NCBI GenBank assembly: GCA_037141255.1
Contig: JBAXCX010000061.1
Location: 1 to 17,414 of the forward strand
Length of the DNA stretch: 17,414 bases
Direction: 5' to 3'
Source: IMCC26207 sp037141255
GTDB lineage: Bacteria; Actinomycetota; Acidimicrobiia; Acidimicrobiales; Microtrichaceae
Shown: one piece after another, positions 7,486-14,356 of the stretch
Layout: each line of letters starts with the position of its first letter
How positions within the stretch are numbered: position 1 is the first letter of the stretch
Notes under the pieces: generated by a model
Database searches by the model: none
Told to the model about the DNA's origin: nothing
What the model saw: the letters and a program-made list of their open reading frames with translations, nothing else
Made by a program: the position numbers and the translations under genes

Positions 7486-8631
7486 TCATGACTCAGGCGT
7501 CGGGCGCATTGAGCTTGCAACCTTGCGGAACAGTTGAGCTTCTTGGTCCGAGTACGGGGTTCCGTCCGGATGCAGCAACTCGTGAAACCAAGGGTTTGGT
7601 TCACCCTTACGCCGAAGGTACCAAGAGGTCCACGGAAACTTGGTCTGTGAGCGGCCATCTACGAGTCCCCAGTTGAACCCACCGACCGAGTGGTTTGCGA
7701 GTACTTCGATCAACGCAGCAGGAGACCGTGGCCTACCTAACCACTCTGTACACACAAGCGGACGACCAAACGAGGAGAGATAACGGATCGAGTCCGCAAG
7801 ACCCTTCTCTCCCTCATAGGAGTGAAACGAGTAGATGTCTGAGCGCTCGAAAATCACTCGTGCAGCTTGGCGTGATCGCTCGGCACCACGCTTCGTGCCG
7901 TTGAAAATGCCAACTGTGAGCGGCTGTTCGGGATCAAGCGCCGCCGCCCAGTCGAAGACCTGCTCCAGAAGCCGGGCGATCAGTGCTGACTTATGGGCCG
8001 GCTCGAACTTCCTATAGGCGGGGTTCGGGCTATCGGGTTCGTTGAATAAGTCCCACGCGACGATCCTCGGATCATGAGCGAACCGGCCGATCACAGCTTC
8101 TACATAAGGGCGCAGTGAGTCCCAACGGTCCGGGTTGGCAATCACCGCAGCGCCGGGCGATTGCTGCCAGATGGAGTTGTGTAGCTGCGGGCGGGGGTCT
8201 CGCTGACGGCCGACAACAGGCCGTGGGTTCCAGATGCCATCAAAAAGCACTGGCATCACGGTGATGCCGTGAGTGTTCGCAACTTCAAGCACCTGTTCTA
8301 TGCGGTCCAAGAACGCCACGCCATCGGTCTGCCAAAGCAGGTCGTGCAGAAAGATCCGCATGCTGTTCATGCCGAACTGCTCGGCCGCCCAGCCCAGCTC
8401 GCGATCAATCGTTGGCAGATCGAAGGTATCGGCCTGCCACATCTCAAGCTGATTTCCCGCAGTTGACGGGATGAAGTTTGCCCCCAGTAGCCAGGGTGTG
8501 CGCGTGGCCCAATCCTGAGCCTGCTCAACTGACCACCGAGCACGAGATACAACAGGTGGTGCCGATCGAGGATCATGAACTCGAAGCGCTTGAACCACTT
8601 GTCGGCCAAGAATGCCAGCGATGCTTGTCAT
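7486..8631 (-). CDS. GH5-like (clan GH-A) glycoside hydrolase
   Basis: The 381-residue product has the marks of a TIM-barrel retaining glycosidase. The acid/base Glu198 is in WDLFNEPDSP, the nucleophile Glu296 is in LVCTEWLG, and aromatic FHSYEG (269-274) lies between them, as in GH5 and related beta-mannanase or endoglucanase families. Also typical are MRIFLHDLLW (91-100), where the barrel strand carries Arg92, and VMPVLFDGIWNP (125-136). No signal peptide is visible, so it probably acts inside the cell on oligosaccharides or glycosides taken up. The start is the ATG at 8631 without a clear ribosome-binding site; the first 35 residues are weakly supported. No transporter or other sugar gene adjoins it, so the substrate is open. 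Confidence 0.8.
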   Translation of the reverse strand: MTSIAGILGRQVVQALRVHDPRSAPPVVSRARWSVEQAQDWATRTPWLLGANFIPSTAGNQLEMWQADTFDLPTIDRELGWAAEQFGMNSMRIFLHDLLWQTDGVAFLDRIEQVLEVANTHGITVMPVLFDGIWNPRPVVGRQRDPRPQLHNSIWQQSPGAAVIANPDRWDSLRPYVEAVIGRFAHDPRIVAWDLFNEPDSPNPAYRKFEPAHKSALIARLLEQVFDWAAALDPEQPLTVGIFNGTKRGAERSRQAARVIFERSDIYSFHSYEGEKGLADSIRYLSSFGRPLVCTEWLGRPRSPAALIEVLANHSVGGFNWGLVDGRSQTKFPWTSWYLRRKGEPNPWFHELLHPDGTPYSDQEAQLFRKVASSMRPTPES

Positions 8632-8808
8632 AAGAGATGCAGTTGGAAGATCACAAACGAACCTTAAGCCAGTAAGTCGGATTTTTCGCTTGGAGTCAAA
8701 GGAGTGAGGTTTGGTTGCTGCTAGCTACAAACTCAGCCAAGGTCATCGGCGCCGAATGAATCACCTTCGGGAGCGCTACCTTGGATGATTGTGCGAAGGA
8801 TTGTTTAA
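8632..8808. other. Gap between divergent genes with no recognised feature
   Basis: I see no ORF, RNA gene or strong palindrome here. The downstream edge is set by the TAA at 8806-8808, after which an open frame continues into the GNAT-AAA gene. Confidence 0.4.
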
Positions 8809-9756
8809 GGCCAAGTAGACACGCGACCTGTTGATCTTGTTGAGACGCTGATACATCTGCGATCGAGTGTGCCTGCGATGATTGCAGCAGTAGGCGAGGA
8901 TGTCGTCGGAGTTGCAGTTGCTTCTATAAGCGGAGATGTGGCTTGGATAGAAACGCTAACCATCGCTCCGGCCTGGCGTAAACAAGGAATCGGCTCGGCC
9001 CTCATTCGAGCGCTAGAAGAGCGACTTTTGCATCTAGGTGCTCGTAAAATCTCGACACTTCTGGGCGTTGGGCAAGTCGGAGAAGAGGCGCTGGGTAACC
9101 GCGGTTTCCAAGCGACTCACGGTTTAGTGCTCTACGAGAAACTCGAACCTTTGATGCCGTCTGAGGTTGGCGTACTTGACGACTGGGGTGGAGACCTACT
9201 CAGTTCTGAGAATTGGGATCTTGTAGCGGGAATGTCAGCAGAAAAAACACTTATTGAGTCCCGAATTGTCGGGCCTTTGGCTGACCCAATTACTGCCAGA
9301 AACGTCGGCTTGTTAGCTCCCGCCACGGTCATGCTGTTTGGGCCACCCGGTACTGGCAAAACCACATTTGCTCGCGGAATTGCAGGACTTCTCGGCTGGC
9401 CATTTGTAGAACTTCTCCCGTCAAAGCTTGCGTCAGCGACTGCAGGTCTAGCCTCGGAATTGCGACGCGCTTTCACTGAACTAGCCGCGTTGGAACACGT
9501 AGTCGTCTTCATAGACGAGTTCGATGAGATTGCGTCACGGCGTCAGAGCCGACCTGAGATGCAATCAGTAGTCAACGAACTGCTCACAGCCCAACGAGCA
9601 GCCGCTACTGCATTCGACCGAATTCGAGCCGCACAAGATCCGCCATGGGTGAGCAGCGAGGATTTGTTTAACGCGCTGCACCGCACTGCGGCCTCGGTGA
9701 GCGTCGAAGATCAAGAGCAGTTTGCCCAAGAGAGTCTCCGTCATTCTCGCGTCTAA
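8809..9756 (+). pseudogene. GNAT acetyltransferase-AAA ATPase fusion, truncated and internally deleted
   Basis: A GTG at 8869 could start a 295-residue product, but in-frame codons from 8809 (reading VDTRPVDLVETLIHLRSS) look like the missing GNAT N-terminus and have no start codon. The GNAT part keeps the acetyl-CoA loop RKQGIGSAL (37-45). The AAA part has Walker A GPPGTGKT (158-165) and Walker B VVVFIDEFDE (211-220). After VVNELL (near residue 239) it jumps to AQRAAATAFDR, which resembles the small helical lid near the end of such ATPases. The sensor-1 strand, arginine-finger region and most of the lid entrance are absent, a loss of roughly 100 residues by comparison with my memory of the family. 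ATP hydrolysis is unlikely. It is probably a decaying gene, though the frame is open and a short product could exist. Confidence 0.65.
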
Positions 9757-9769
9757 TTATCAAATTTGA

Positions 9770-9886
9770 ATTGCAGCCGCCCGGCGTGGAATCACTGCCA
9801 TTGTTCTCGCTGGGGTGATCGGCTCATTTACGGACGACGTCACCATGCCCCTCGGTACCGGCACGCTCGCCTTGGTTTGGCAATGA
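9770..9886 (+). other. Open 38-codon stretch without a start, possible gene-end fragment
   Basis: Between the GNAT-AAA stop and the DoxX-like gene, one plus-strand frame reads IAAARRGITAIVLAGVIGSF and then TDDVTMPLGTGTLALVWQ before TGA. It is preceded immediately by a stop and has no usable start near its beginning. The hydrophobic, protein-like composition suggests a leftover gene tail, but I cannot name a family and chance is possible. Confidence 0.25.
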
Positions 9887-9904
9887 TGCCGCCCAAAGTA
9901 GCTA

Positions 9905-10318
9905 TCACGCAGCTGGGAGTTCGGTGCTTGCCTCAGCAGTTTCATTCTGATTGCCGCTTGCGACAGCCGAGATGGTGGAGAGCGTTAATACCGACAACGC
10001 CGGGAGGTACTGCTTGACCGAGTCACCAGCCTTGATGTGCATACCGATCGCACCGACCATGAATGCAGCTAGGCCGATTGAAGCGGGCCGAGTAACCCGC
10101 GGCACGACTGTTCCGACGAGCATCGCCGAAGCTAGGGCCACCTTGGTTCCACCTACTGCGTACATGACGGGCTCAGGCAAACCGTAGACAGCGAACTCTT
10201 CTTTCATATTCTTTGCGTCGCCACCCCGATAGCCAGTGTCTCTGTTGAACCGGAGTGTCCACACATTTATTATCCAAAGCGCTGCGGCAGTCTGGGCTAT
10301 CTTGCCAATCAGATTCAT
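9905..10318 (-). CDS. DoxX-like small membrane protein
   Basis: The 137-residue product has about four hydrophobic segments and family-typical stretches: LWIINVWTLRFNRDTGYRGG, then KNMKEEFAVYGLPEPVMYAVGG, then IGMHIKAGD. This matches the DoxX-like group of small inner-membrane proteins, whose members are linked to quinone-dependent or thiol redox functions but are mostly uncharacterised. The ATG at 10318 has a good AAGGA ribosome-binding site about 8 nt upstream. It lies 104 nt downstream of a second DoxX-like gene on the same strand, suggesting a two-gene unit. The last 15 residues are polar and probably cytoplasmic or disordered. Confidence 0.8.
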   Translation of the reverse strand: MNLIGKIAQTAAALWIINVWTLRFNRDTGYRGGDAKNMKEEFAVYGLPEPVMYAVGGTKVALASAMLVGTVVPRVTRPASIGLAAFMVGAIGMHIKAGDSVKQYLPALSVLTLSTISAVASGNQNETAEASTELPAA

Positions 10319-10422
10319 GGGGTAGTTCCTTTCAGAGGGGTATTAATAATTAGGTTACTTGGGGTCGTGCTTCCCGTCAGGTCGTCAATTTTGCACCGCT
10401 GCCTTGAGGGTCGGGGGCTTCA

Positions 10423-10794
10423 CTACACCAAGAACAGCACCACGAGAATGGTGTTAGCCACACCGAGTAGTGCAGCGGGCACCATAAGTCGAACAGCGTC
10501 ATGGACCCTGATTCGCACGATCAGCCCAAGGAACATGAGCAGCGCTAGACCGCTAGCAGCAAGGGCACCCAACAGCGGAACTATCAGGCCCAACATCACT
10601 CCCATGCCGCCCAAAATTTCCATGACGCCCACAAATTTTCGCTGGCCAGCTACTCCGAACCGTTCAAACTCCTCGATCGATGCAGGCTTAATCAGGACTT
10701 TGAATCCGTAATACAAAAACGAAAGCCCAGATACGAGAGCCAGCAGCACCAACGTCACAGTTGAAGGTACATCGTGGTGGATACTTCGGCACAT
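10423..10794 (-). CDS. Second DoxX-like small membrane protein
   Basis: The 123-residue product from the ATG at 10794 has four hydrophobic segments, with the family-like PASIEEFERFGVAGQRKFVG loop followed by MEILGGMGVMLGL. It is short and hydrophobic throughout, like the DoxX/DoxX-like family, and diverges strongly from its neighbour at 9905-10318. The open frame extends to 10863, but the extra 23 codons are antisense to the VOC-gene remnant and match the antisense of the intact VOC gene, so they are not a genuine N-terminus. No strong ribosome-binding site precedes 10794; a GTG a few codons inside is an alternative start. Confidence 0.75.
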   Translation of the reverse strand: MCRSIHHDVPSTVTLVLLALVSGLSFLYYGFKVLIKPASIEEFERFGVAGQRKFVGVMEILGGMGVMLGLIVPLLGALAASGLALLMFLGLIVRIRVHDAVRLMVPAALLGVANTILVVLFLV

Positions 10795-10820
10795 TCGGTA
10801 TCGGTCAACAGTAGTTGCGT

Positions 10821-10909
10821 AACGCCGATGTTCGGGCGTGGACGACTTGATCACTTTGCGCATCAGGCTGAATCGATCTCACGCAGCGCGCCACCCGGCA
10901 GACGGGTAA
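10821..10909 (+). pseudogene. Remnant of a VOC-family gene with an internal deletion
   Basis: Positions 10821-10878 match 2752-2809 of the VOC gene in 55 of 58 bases, including the codons for TPMFGRGRLDHF with the second His ligand. Three nt later, 10882-10909 match 2986-3013, the end of that gene with its TAA, in 24 of 28 bases. About 173 nt are missing between the two blocks, which shifts the frame. The 5' half of the gene is absent. It is non-functional and overlaps the promoter side of the second DoxX-like gene. Confidence 0.8.
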
Positions 10910-11009
10910 GCCAAGCAACCGACACAGCCTTTACTAGAGGCGCTGAGTCAACGAAACTGCGGGGTCGACAGGCGCTGGGCCTCTTCGAAAAAACCATGCA
11001 GGGGTCACC

Positions 11010-11744
11010 ATGGGTGTGAGTTGGATGACGAGTGGGCAGCGACCTGTGAAACCGTCGGTGATGGCGCACCGCGGCGGGGCGGCGCTTGGCGCCGAGAACG
11101 CTGTTGAGACCTTCGCCCTTGCCGCCGCTGCGGGTGCCAACTCCGTTGAGGTCGATCTAGTTCAAACTGCCGACGGTCAGCTCGTTATGCTTCATGACGC
11201 TTTTCTTACGAACGGGGATGTCTGGCGTTGGGTACGCGACCTAACGCTGGACGAGATCACCGAGGTCACAGGTGAACGGCTGGGAACTCACCGTGATTTG
11301 CTGTCGACCTGCGCCGGGTTGGGGCTTGGTGTTTACGCAGAAGTGAAAGCTGCGAGCGCTGAGCCCTTGGACCGTTTAGTGAATGACATCATTGAGCAGG
11401 ATTTGAGTGAGTTGGTCTGCGTGGCCTCGTTCCGAGCCGACATCGTGGCCCGTGTAGCGCGTCGTGGGGCGGTCGATACGAGTTGGCTCTTTTTGGATCC
11501 AGGTTCTGACCCGCTTGCAGTCGCCCAGGACCTTGGCTGCAGATTTGTGCACCCGTGTTTCGACCTGATGCCTGACCTTGTCAACCTGATGGAGGGTGAG
11601 TGGATGCAGCGTCTGTGGGATGGGGGCCGCGGAGTGGTCTCTTGGAACACTGTCTCGCCAGAACTCATGGCCAAGATGGCCCAAGCCGGAGTGGCAGCGA
11701 TTTGTACTGACGACCCCAGAGTGGTGCCGGCGCTACAGGACTAA
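11010..11744 (+). CDS. Glycerophosphodiester phosphodiesterase
   Basis: The 244-residue product hydrolyses glycerophosphodiesters to glycerol 3-phosphate and an alcohol, by family. The metal and catalytic motifs are in place: His20-Arg21 in AHRGG, Glu29-Asn30 in GAENAVETF, Glu47 and Asp49 in VEVDLVQT, His62-Asp63 in MLHDAF, and Glu111 and Lys113 in YAEVKA. The C-terminal strands VSWNTV and AICTDDP also fit the TIM-barrel GDPD fold. No signal peptide is seen, so it is probably cytoplasmic. The ATG at 11010 follows AGGGG by a short spacer. The length is typical for bacterial GDPDs. It converges on the methyltransferase gene, 41 nt away, and has no same-strand partner. Confidence 0.9.
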   Translation: MGVSWMTSGQRPVKPSVMAHRGGAALGAENAVETFALAAAAGANSVEVDLVQTADGQLVMLHDAFLTNGDVWRWVRDLTLDEITEVTGERLGTHRDLLSTCAGLGLGVYAEVKAASAEPLDRLVNDIIEQDLSELVCVASFRADIVARVARRGAVDTSWLFLDPGSDPLAVAQDLGCRFVHPCFDLMPDLVNLMEGEWMQRLWDGGRGVVSWNTVSPELMAKMAQAGVAAICTDDPRVVPALQD

Positions 11745-11785
11745 GCCGCAGGCGAGCTTGTTGCAGCCTTGTTCGCTCCGCGCTT

Positions 11786-12805
11786 TTATGCGGGCTTCTG
11801 CCCCACGCAATGCCAGTTCAGAGTCAGCAACTCTTCCTCTTCAGCTTGGATGTAGGACTGACTGTTCTTGTTCATCCGCTGTAGCAACGTGTCTGTCTTT
11901 TTTGGGATGAGGTGCAGCTTGGCTAGGAATTTGAACGCTGCCTCGTACTTGTCGAACAAGGCCACCTCTTTCTTGATCACCTCAACTGCAGGCCGTCCCA
12001 CCGAGGACACCAGCTCAAACCCGGCCTGGCGGTATGCGTCATCCCAGTACTCGTAGTACCAGAACCCACCAAACACGGTGAGCTCGCGAGTGTGCTGAAT
12101 CAGCGTGCGTTGGTGTTCGTTGTCTCGGTCATACGCGTCAAGCGCTGCAACGTCGTTAATAACAAAACGCCCGCCGGGCTTGAGCACTCGAAAGGCTTCC
12201 GCAAAGGTGAACTCATGATCGCTCACATAGGTCATCGGCTGAATTGCATAGATGGCATCGAAGGAAGCGTCCTCAAACTCGAGGGGCTTATTGAAGTCAC
12301 CGAACGCGAAGTTGTTTCTCGGCAGGTTCGGGTTCCGCCAAGCTTTTTCAATCTGTGACCGGTCAAGGTTGACCCCGTATGGGGTTGCGCCAGTCAGCTC
12401 GGCCATATGCTCTGCAATTGCGCCACAGCCGCATCCCAAGTCCAAGAACTTCTCACCCTTGCTTAGCTGCAAGTCTTTGGCCACGATCCGCTCGAACAAG
12501 ATCTGGTTCTGTAACACAGACTGAGATGGATCGATCGTTGGCGGCATGTACATCTTCTCGACCGAGCCAAGCGTGCACAACAGGTGAATCACTTTGTAGA
12601 GCTCGGTGAGTTCGTTGCTACTGCCCTGCGGATAACCCCGCACCGCCACGCCAGCTTCGTAGTCGGCCTTGGTGTTCTCGGGCGAGTCCACAAACAACTC
12701 GTCATAGGACCGCATATAGGCGTTGTAGTCGTCATCGCTGATTCGCAGCAGCCCCCACAGCGCTCCGAGGCGATCTTTCAAGGTGGTTGGCTTGTGCTTG
12801 GTCAT
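11786..12805 (-). CDS. SAM-dependent methyltransferase, sterol methyltransferase-like
   Basis: The 339-residue product has the class I SAM-binding fold: motif I FLDLGCGCGAI (120-130), the acidic end of strand 2 in YGVNLD (143-148), FGDFNKPLEFEDASFDAIY (168-186), and RVLKPGGRFVIND (206-218). The long N-terminal part (about 115 residues) and the C-terminal WYYEYWDDAYRQAGF region recall the sterol 24-C and tocopherol methyltransferase group more than small-molecule O-methyltransferases. The acceptor is not determined. A strong GGAGAG lies 6 nt before the ATG, inside the end of tetR. Its ATG overlaps the tetR stop by 4 bp (ATGA), so the two are translated from one message and the regulator likely controls it. 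Confidence 0.85.
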   Translation of the reverse strand: MTKHKPTTLKDRLGALWGLLRISDDDYNAYMRSYDELFVDSPENTKADYEAGVAVRGYPQGSSNELTELYKVIHLLCTLGSVEKMYMPPTIDPSQSVLQNQILFERIVAKDLQLSKGEKFLDLGCGCGAIAEHMAELTGATPYGVNLDRSQIEKAWRNPNLPRNNFAFGDFNKPLEFEDASFDAIYAIQPMTYVSDHEFTFAEAFRVLKPGGRFVINDVAALDAYDRDNEHQRTLIQHTRELTVFGGFWYYEYWDDAYRQAGFELVSSVGRPAVEVIKKEVALFDKYEAAFKFLAKLHLIPKKTDTLLQRMNKNSQSYIQAEEEELLTLNWHCVGQKPA

Positions 12806-13464
12806 GTGACTCTCCTGTTGATGCTCGGGTCTGGCCCGTTGTGGCTAGCTTCTGTTGCCATCGCGCCTTGCGAGGCGATTCGGACGAGTAGGTCAAGGCG
12901 ACGACGGCGCGCTGCGAGTGGTGCGTCTTCGATTGCCAACAGGCCGAACATGCCGGTGAGAAACGTCATCGCAAGATCGACTGCATCCACTTCGGGGAGT
13001 CGCTGGGCGATGACCCCAACAAGCATGAGCCCCACCGGGTGATCTGCCACATCTTGGCTCTGCGCAACCTCAGGCCGGAACTGCCCCGCGCACAGGTCTC
13101 GGACAAGTCTGCGGCCAAGGCGACGCTCTGCTGATAGGACTGCTTTGACCACCGCAGCGAACACCTCCTCGACAGAGCCTGACCGTTCGCTCACCACTAG
13201 TGCCGCTGCTGCGATTCGGCGCTCCTCGATCAGAAGTAGTTCTCGCAGGACCTCGTCTTTTCCGGCGAAGTGCACGTAGAAGGCACCTCGAGTCAGACCA
13301 ACGCGTTCGGTGATTGCTGCAATCTCGGTTCCGGCAAAGCCGCATCGCTTGAACTCGTCGACCGTCTCAGTAAAGAGGCGCGCACGAGTGTCTTCACGCT
13401 GAGCCGTGCGGCGATCAGTCGCCTTGGTTGGTTGCGCTGTTAGAACGCTCTGCGGTGCCGGCAT
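12802..13464 (-). CDS. TetR-family transcriptional regulator
   Basis: The 220-residue product has an N-terminal helix-turn-helix near residues 45-68 (AITERVGLTRGAFYVHFAGKD), where GAFYVHF is the TetR recognition-helix signature. The C-terminal two-thirds is all-helical, as in TetR ligand-binding domains, and ends in an Arg-rich stretch near residues 185-195. It heads an operon with the overlapping methyltransferase gene and is divergent from the aldolase-amidohydrolase pair. A perfect palindrome lies 13 nt before its ATG, so autorepression is likely. No ribosome-binding site is visible between that palindrome and the ATG, suggesting a very short or leaderless message. The ligand is unknown. 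Confidence 0.9.
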   Translation of the reverse strand: MPAPQSVLTAQPTKATDRRTAQREDTRARLFTETVDEFKRCGFAGTEIAAITERVGLTRGAFYVHFAGKDEVLRELLLIEERRIAAAALVVSERSGSVEEVFAAVVKAVLSAERRLGRRLVRDLCAGQFRPEVAQSQDVADHPVGLMLVGVIAQRLPEVDAVDLAMTFLTGMFGLLAIEDAPLAARRRRLDLLVRIASQGAMATEASHNGPDPSINRRVT

Positions 13465-13477
13465 GGCAGCTAGAGTA

Positions 13478-13498
13478 ACGCGCGTCAGTGACGCGCGT
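13478..13498. promoter_or_regulatory. Perfect 21-bp palindrome, probable TetR operator
   Basis: Arms ACGCGCGTCA (13478-13487) and TGACGCGCGT (13489-13498) are exact reverse complements around one G. It lies in the 115-bp gap between tetR and the class II aldolase gene, 13 nt upstream of the tetR ATG and 81 nt before the aldolase ATG. The size and symmetry fit a TetR dimer site. Binding is inferred. Confidence 0.65.
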
Positions 13499-13548
13499 CA
13501 ATGAGCAGGTGGAGTGCTGGCCGCTCAGCTATCCTTCGATGCAGTGCC

Positions 13549-13563
13549 TGCATGATTCATGCA
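13549..13563. promoter_or_regulatory. Second inverted repeat before the aldolase gene
   Basis: TGCATG (13549-13554) and CATGCA (13558-13563) form 6-bp arms around ATT, just before the GGGG ribosome-binding site of the aldolase gene. It could be an operator or a small hairpin in the leader. It does not resemble the larger palindrome at 13478. Confidence 0.3.
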
Positions 13564-13579
13564 TGCATAGGGGGCAAGC

Positions 13580-14323
13580 ATGGAACAGTCAGATCTCAGG
13601 AATAATCCGATGGCGCCGCCGTTGCCGGAACTCAGCGCTCATGCTCAGGTAGCGCTGTTGTGTCGCACGCTCTTTCGTGAGGGATACGACGATCACCTCG
13701 CAGGCCATATCACGAGCCGACAACCCGACGGCACGCTCTTGGTAAATCCTTGGGGGCTTACCTGGGATGAGGTTCGGGCCTCGGATATTTTGCGCATCGA
13801 TGTCGAGGGGAACCTGCTGGAGGGTCGATGGACGGTCACCCCCGCAATCGCTCTGCATGTAGAGCTACACCGGGCGCGACCAGACGTCGCCGTTGCGGTG
13901 CACAACCACCCGCGCTGGGGCACGATCTGGGCCGACCTAGGACGAGTCCCTCCCGTGTATGACCAGACCTCTGCGATGGTGCCCGAGGACCCGGCGTTGT
14001 ACTCCGAGTTTGGTGGGTCAGTAGACAACACCGAGAACGCTCGGGCCTGCGTCGAGGCGCTCGGTGATGCGCGCATGGCGCTGCTGGCCAATCACGGTGT
14101 GTTTGTAGTTGGCAAAGACATCGCGCAAGCACACCACCGAGCAGTGGTGCTTGAGTGGCGCTGCCGGCAGGCTTGGCATGTTGAAGCCATCGGCGGTGGG
14201 GTTCCACTCGATCCCGAGGTGAACCGACGCTTTGCAGCACCCTTCGACTACGTGTCATTCCCCGGTCTGTGGGAGGCCATGTGCCGTAGAGAACTGCGCC
14301 ACGACCCCGCCATCTTGGACTGA
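13580..14323 (+). CDS. Class II aldolase/adducin-family protein
   Basis: The 247-residue product fits the zinc-dependent class II aldolase/adducin N-terminal fold used by fuculose- and rhamnulose-phosphate aldolases and by decarboxylases. Zinc ligands are likely His108 and His110 (AVHNHPRW) and His172 (LANHGVF). GHITSRQPDGTLLVNP (42-57) is the substrate/phosphate-loop region, and Glu95 in ALHVELHR lies where a catalytic acid is found. ANHGVFVVGKD is strongly family-like. A GGGG lies about 6 nt before the ATG. Its stop is inside a 19-bp tandem duplication, and an amidohydrolase gene starts about 33 nt later, so the two probably form an operon. Many such proteins in actinobacteria are uncharacterised; the substrate is open. 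Confidence 0.85.
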   Translation: MEQSDLRNNPMAPPLPELSAHAQVALLCRTLFREGYDDHLAGHITSRQPDGTLLVNPWGLTWDEVRASDILRIDVEGNLLEGRWTVTPAIALHVELHRARPDVAVAVHNHPRWGTIWADLGRVPPVYDQTSAMVPEDPALYSEFGGSVDNTENARACVEALGDARMALLANHGVFVVGKDIAQAHHRAVVLEWRCRQAWHVEAIGGGVPLDPEVNRRFAAPFDYVSFPGLWEAMCRRELRHDPAILD

Positions 14324-14347
14324 ACCGACCATCTTGGACTGAAATGA
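14310..14347. repeat. 19-bp tandem duplication over the aldolase stop codon
   Basis: Units 14310-14328 (CCATCTTGGACTGAACCGA) and 14329-14347 differ at two bases. Each includes a GGACTGA, so the stop codon region of the aldolase gene is duplicated in the gap before the amidohydrolase gene. Confidence 0.85.
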
Positions 14348-14356
14348 CCATGCCTA

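Noticed and set aside
9132..9512. 126-codon minus-strand frame inside the GNAT-AAA gene
   Set aside because: It is antisense to clear Walker A and B motifs, so it is a shadow frame.
10795..10863. N-terminal extension of the second DoxX-like protein
   Set aside because: It reads the antisense of the VOC remnant and matches the antisense of the intact VOC gene, so it is not a real coding start.
11742..11785. Possible terminator hairpin between the GDPD and methyltransferase genes
   Set aside because: AAGC/GCTT ends and a GCGA stem pair only loosely, with mismatches in the middle and just a short T run.
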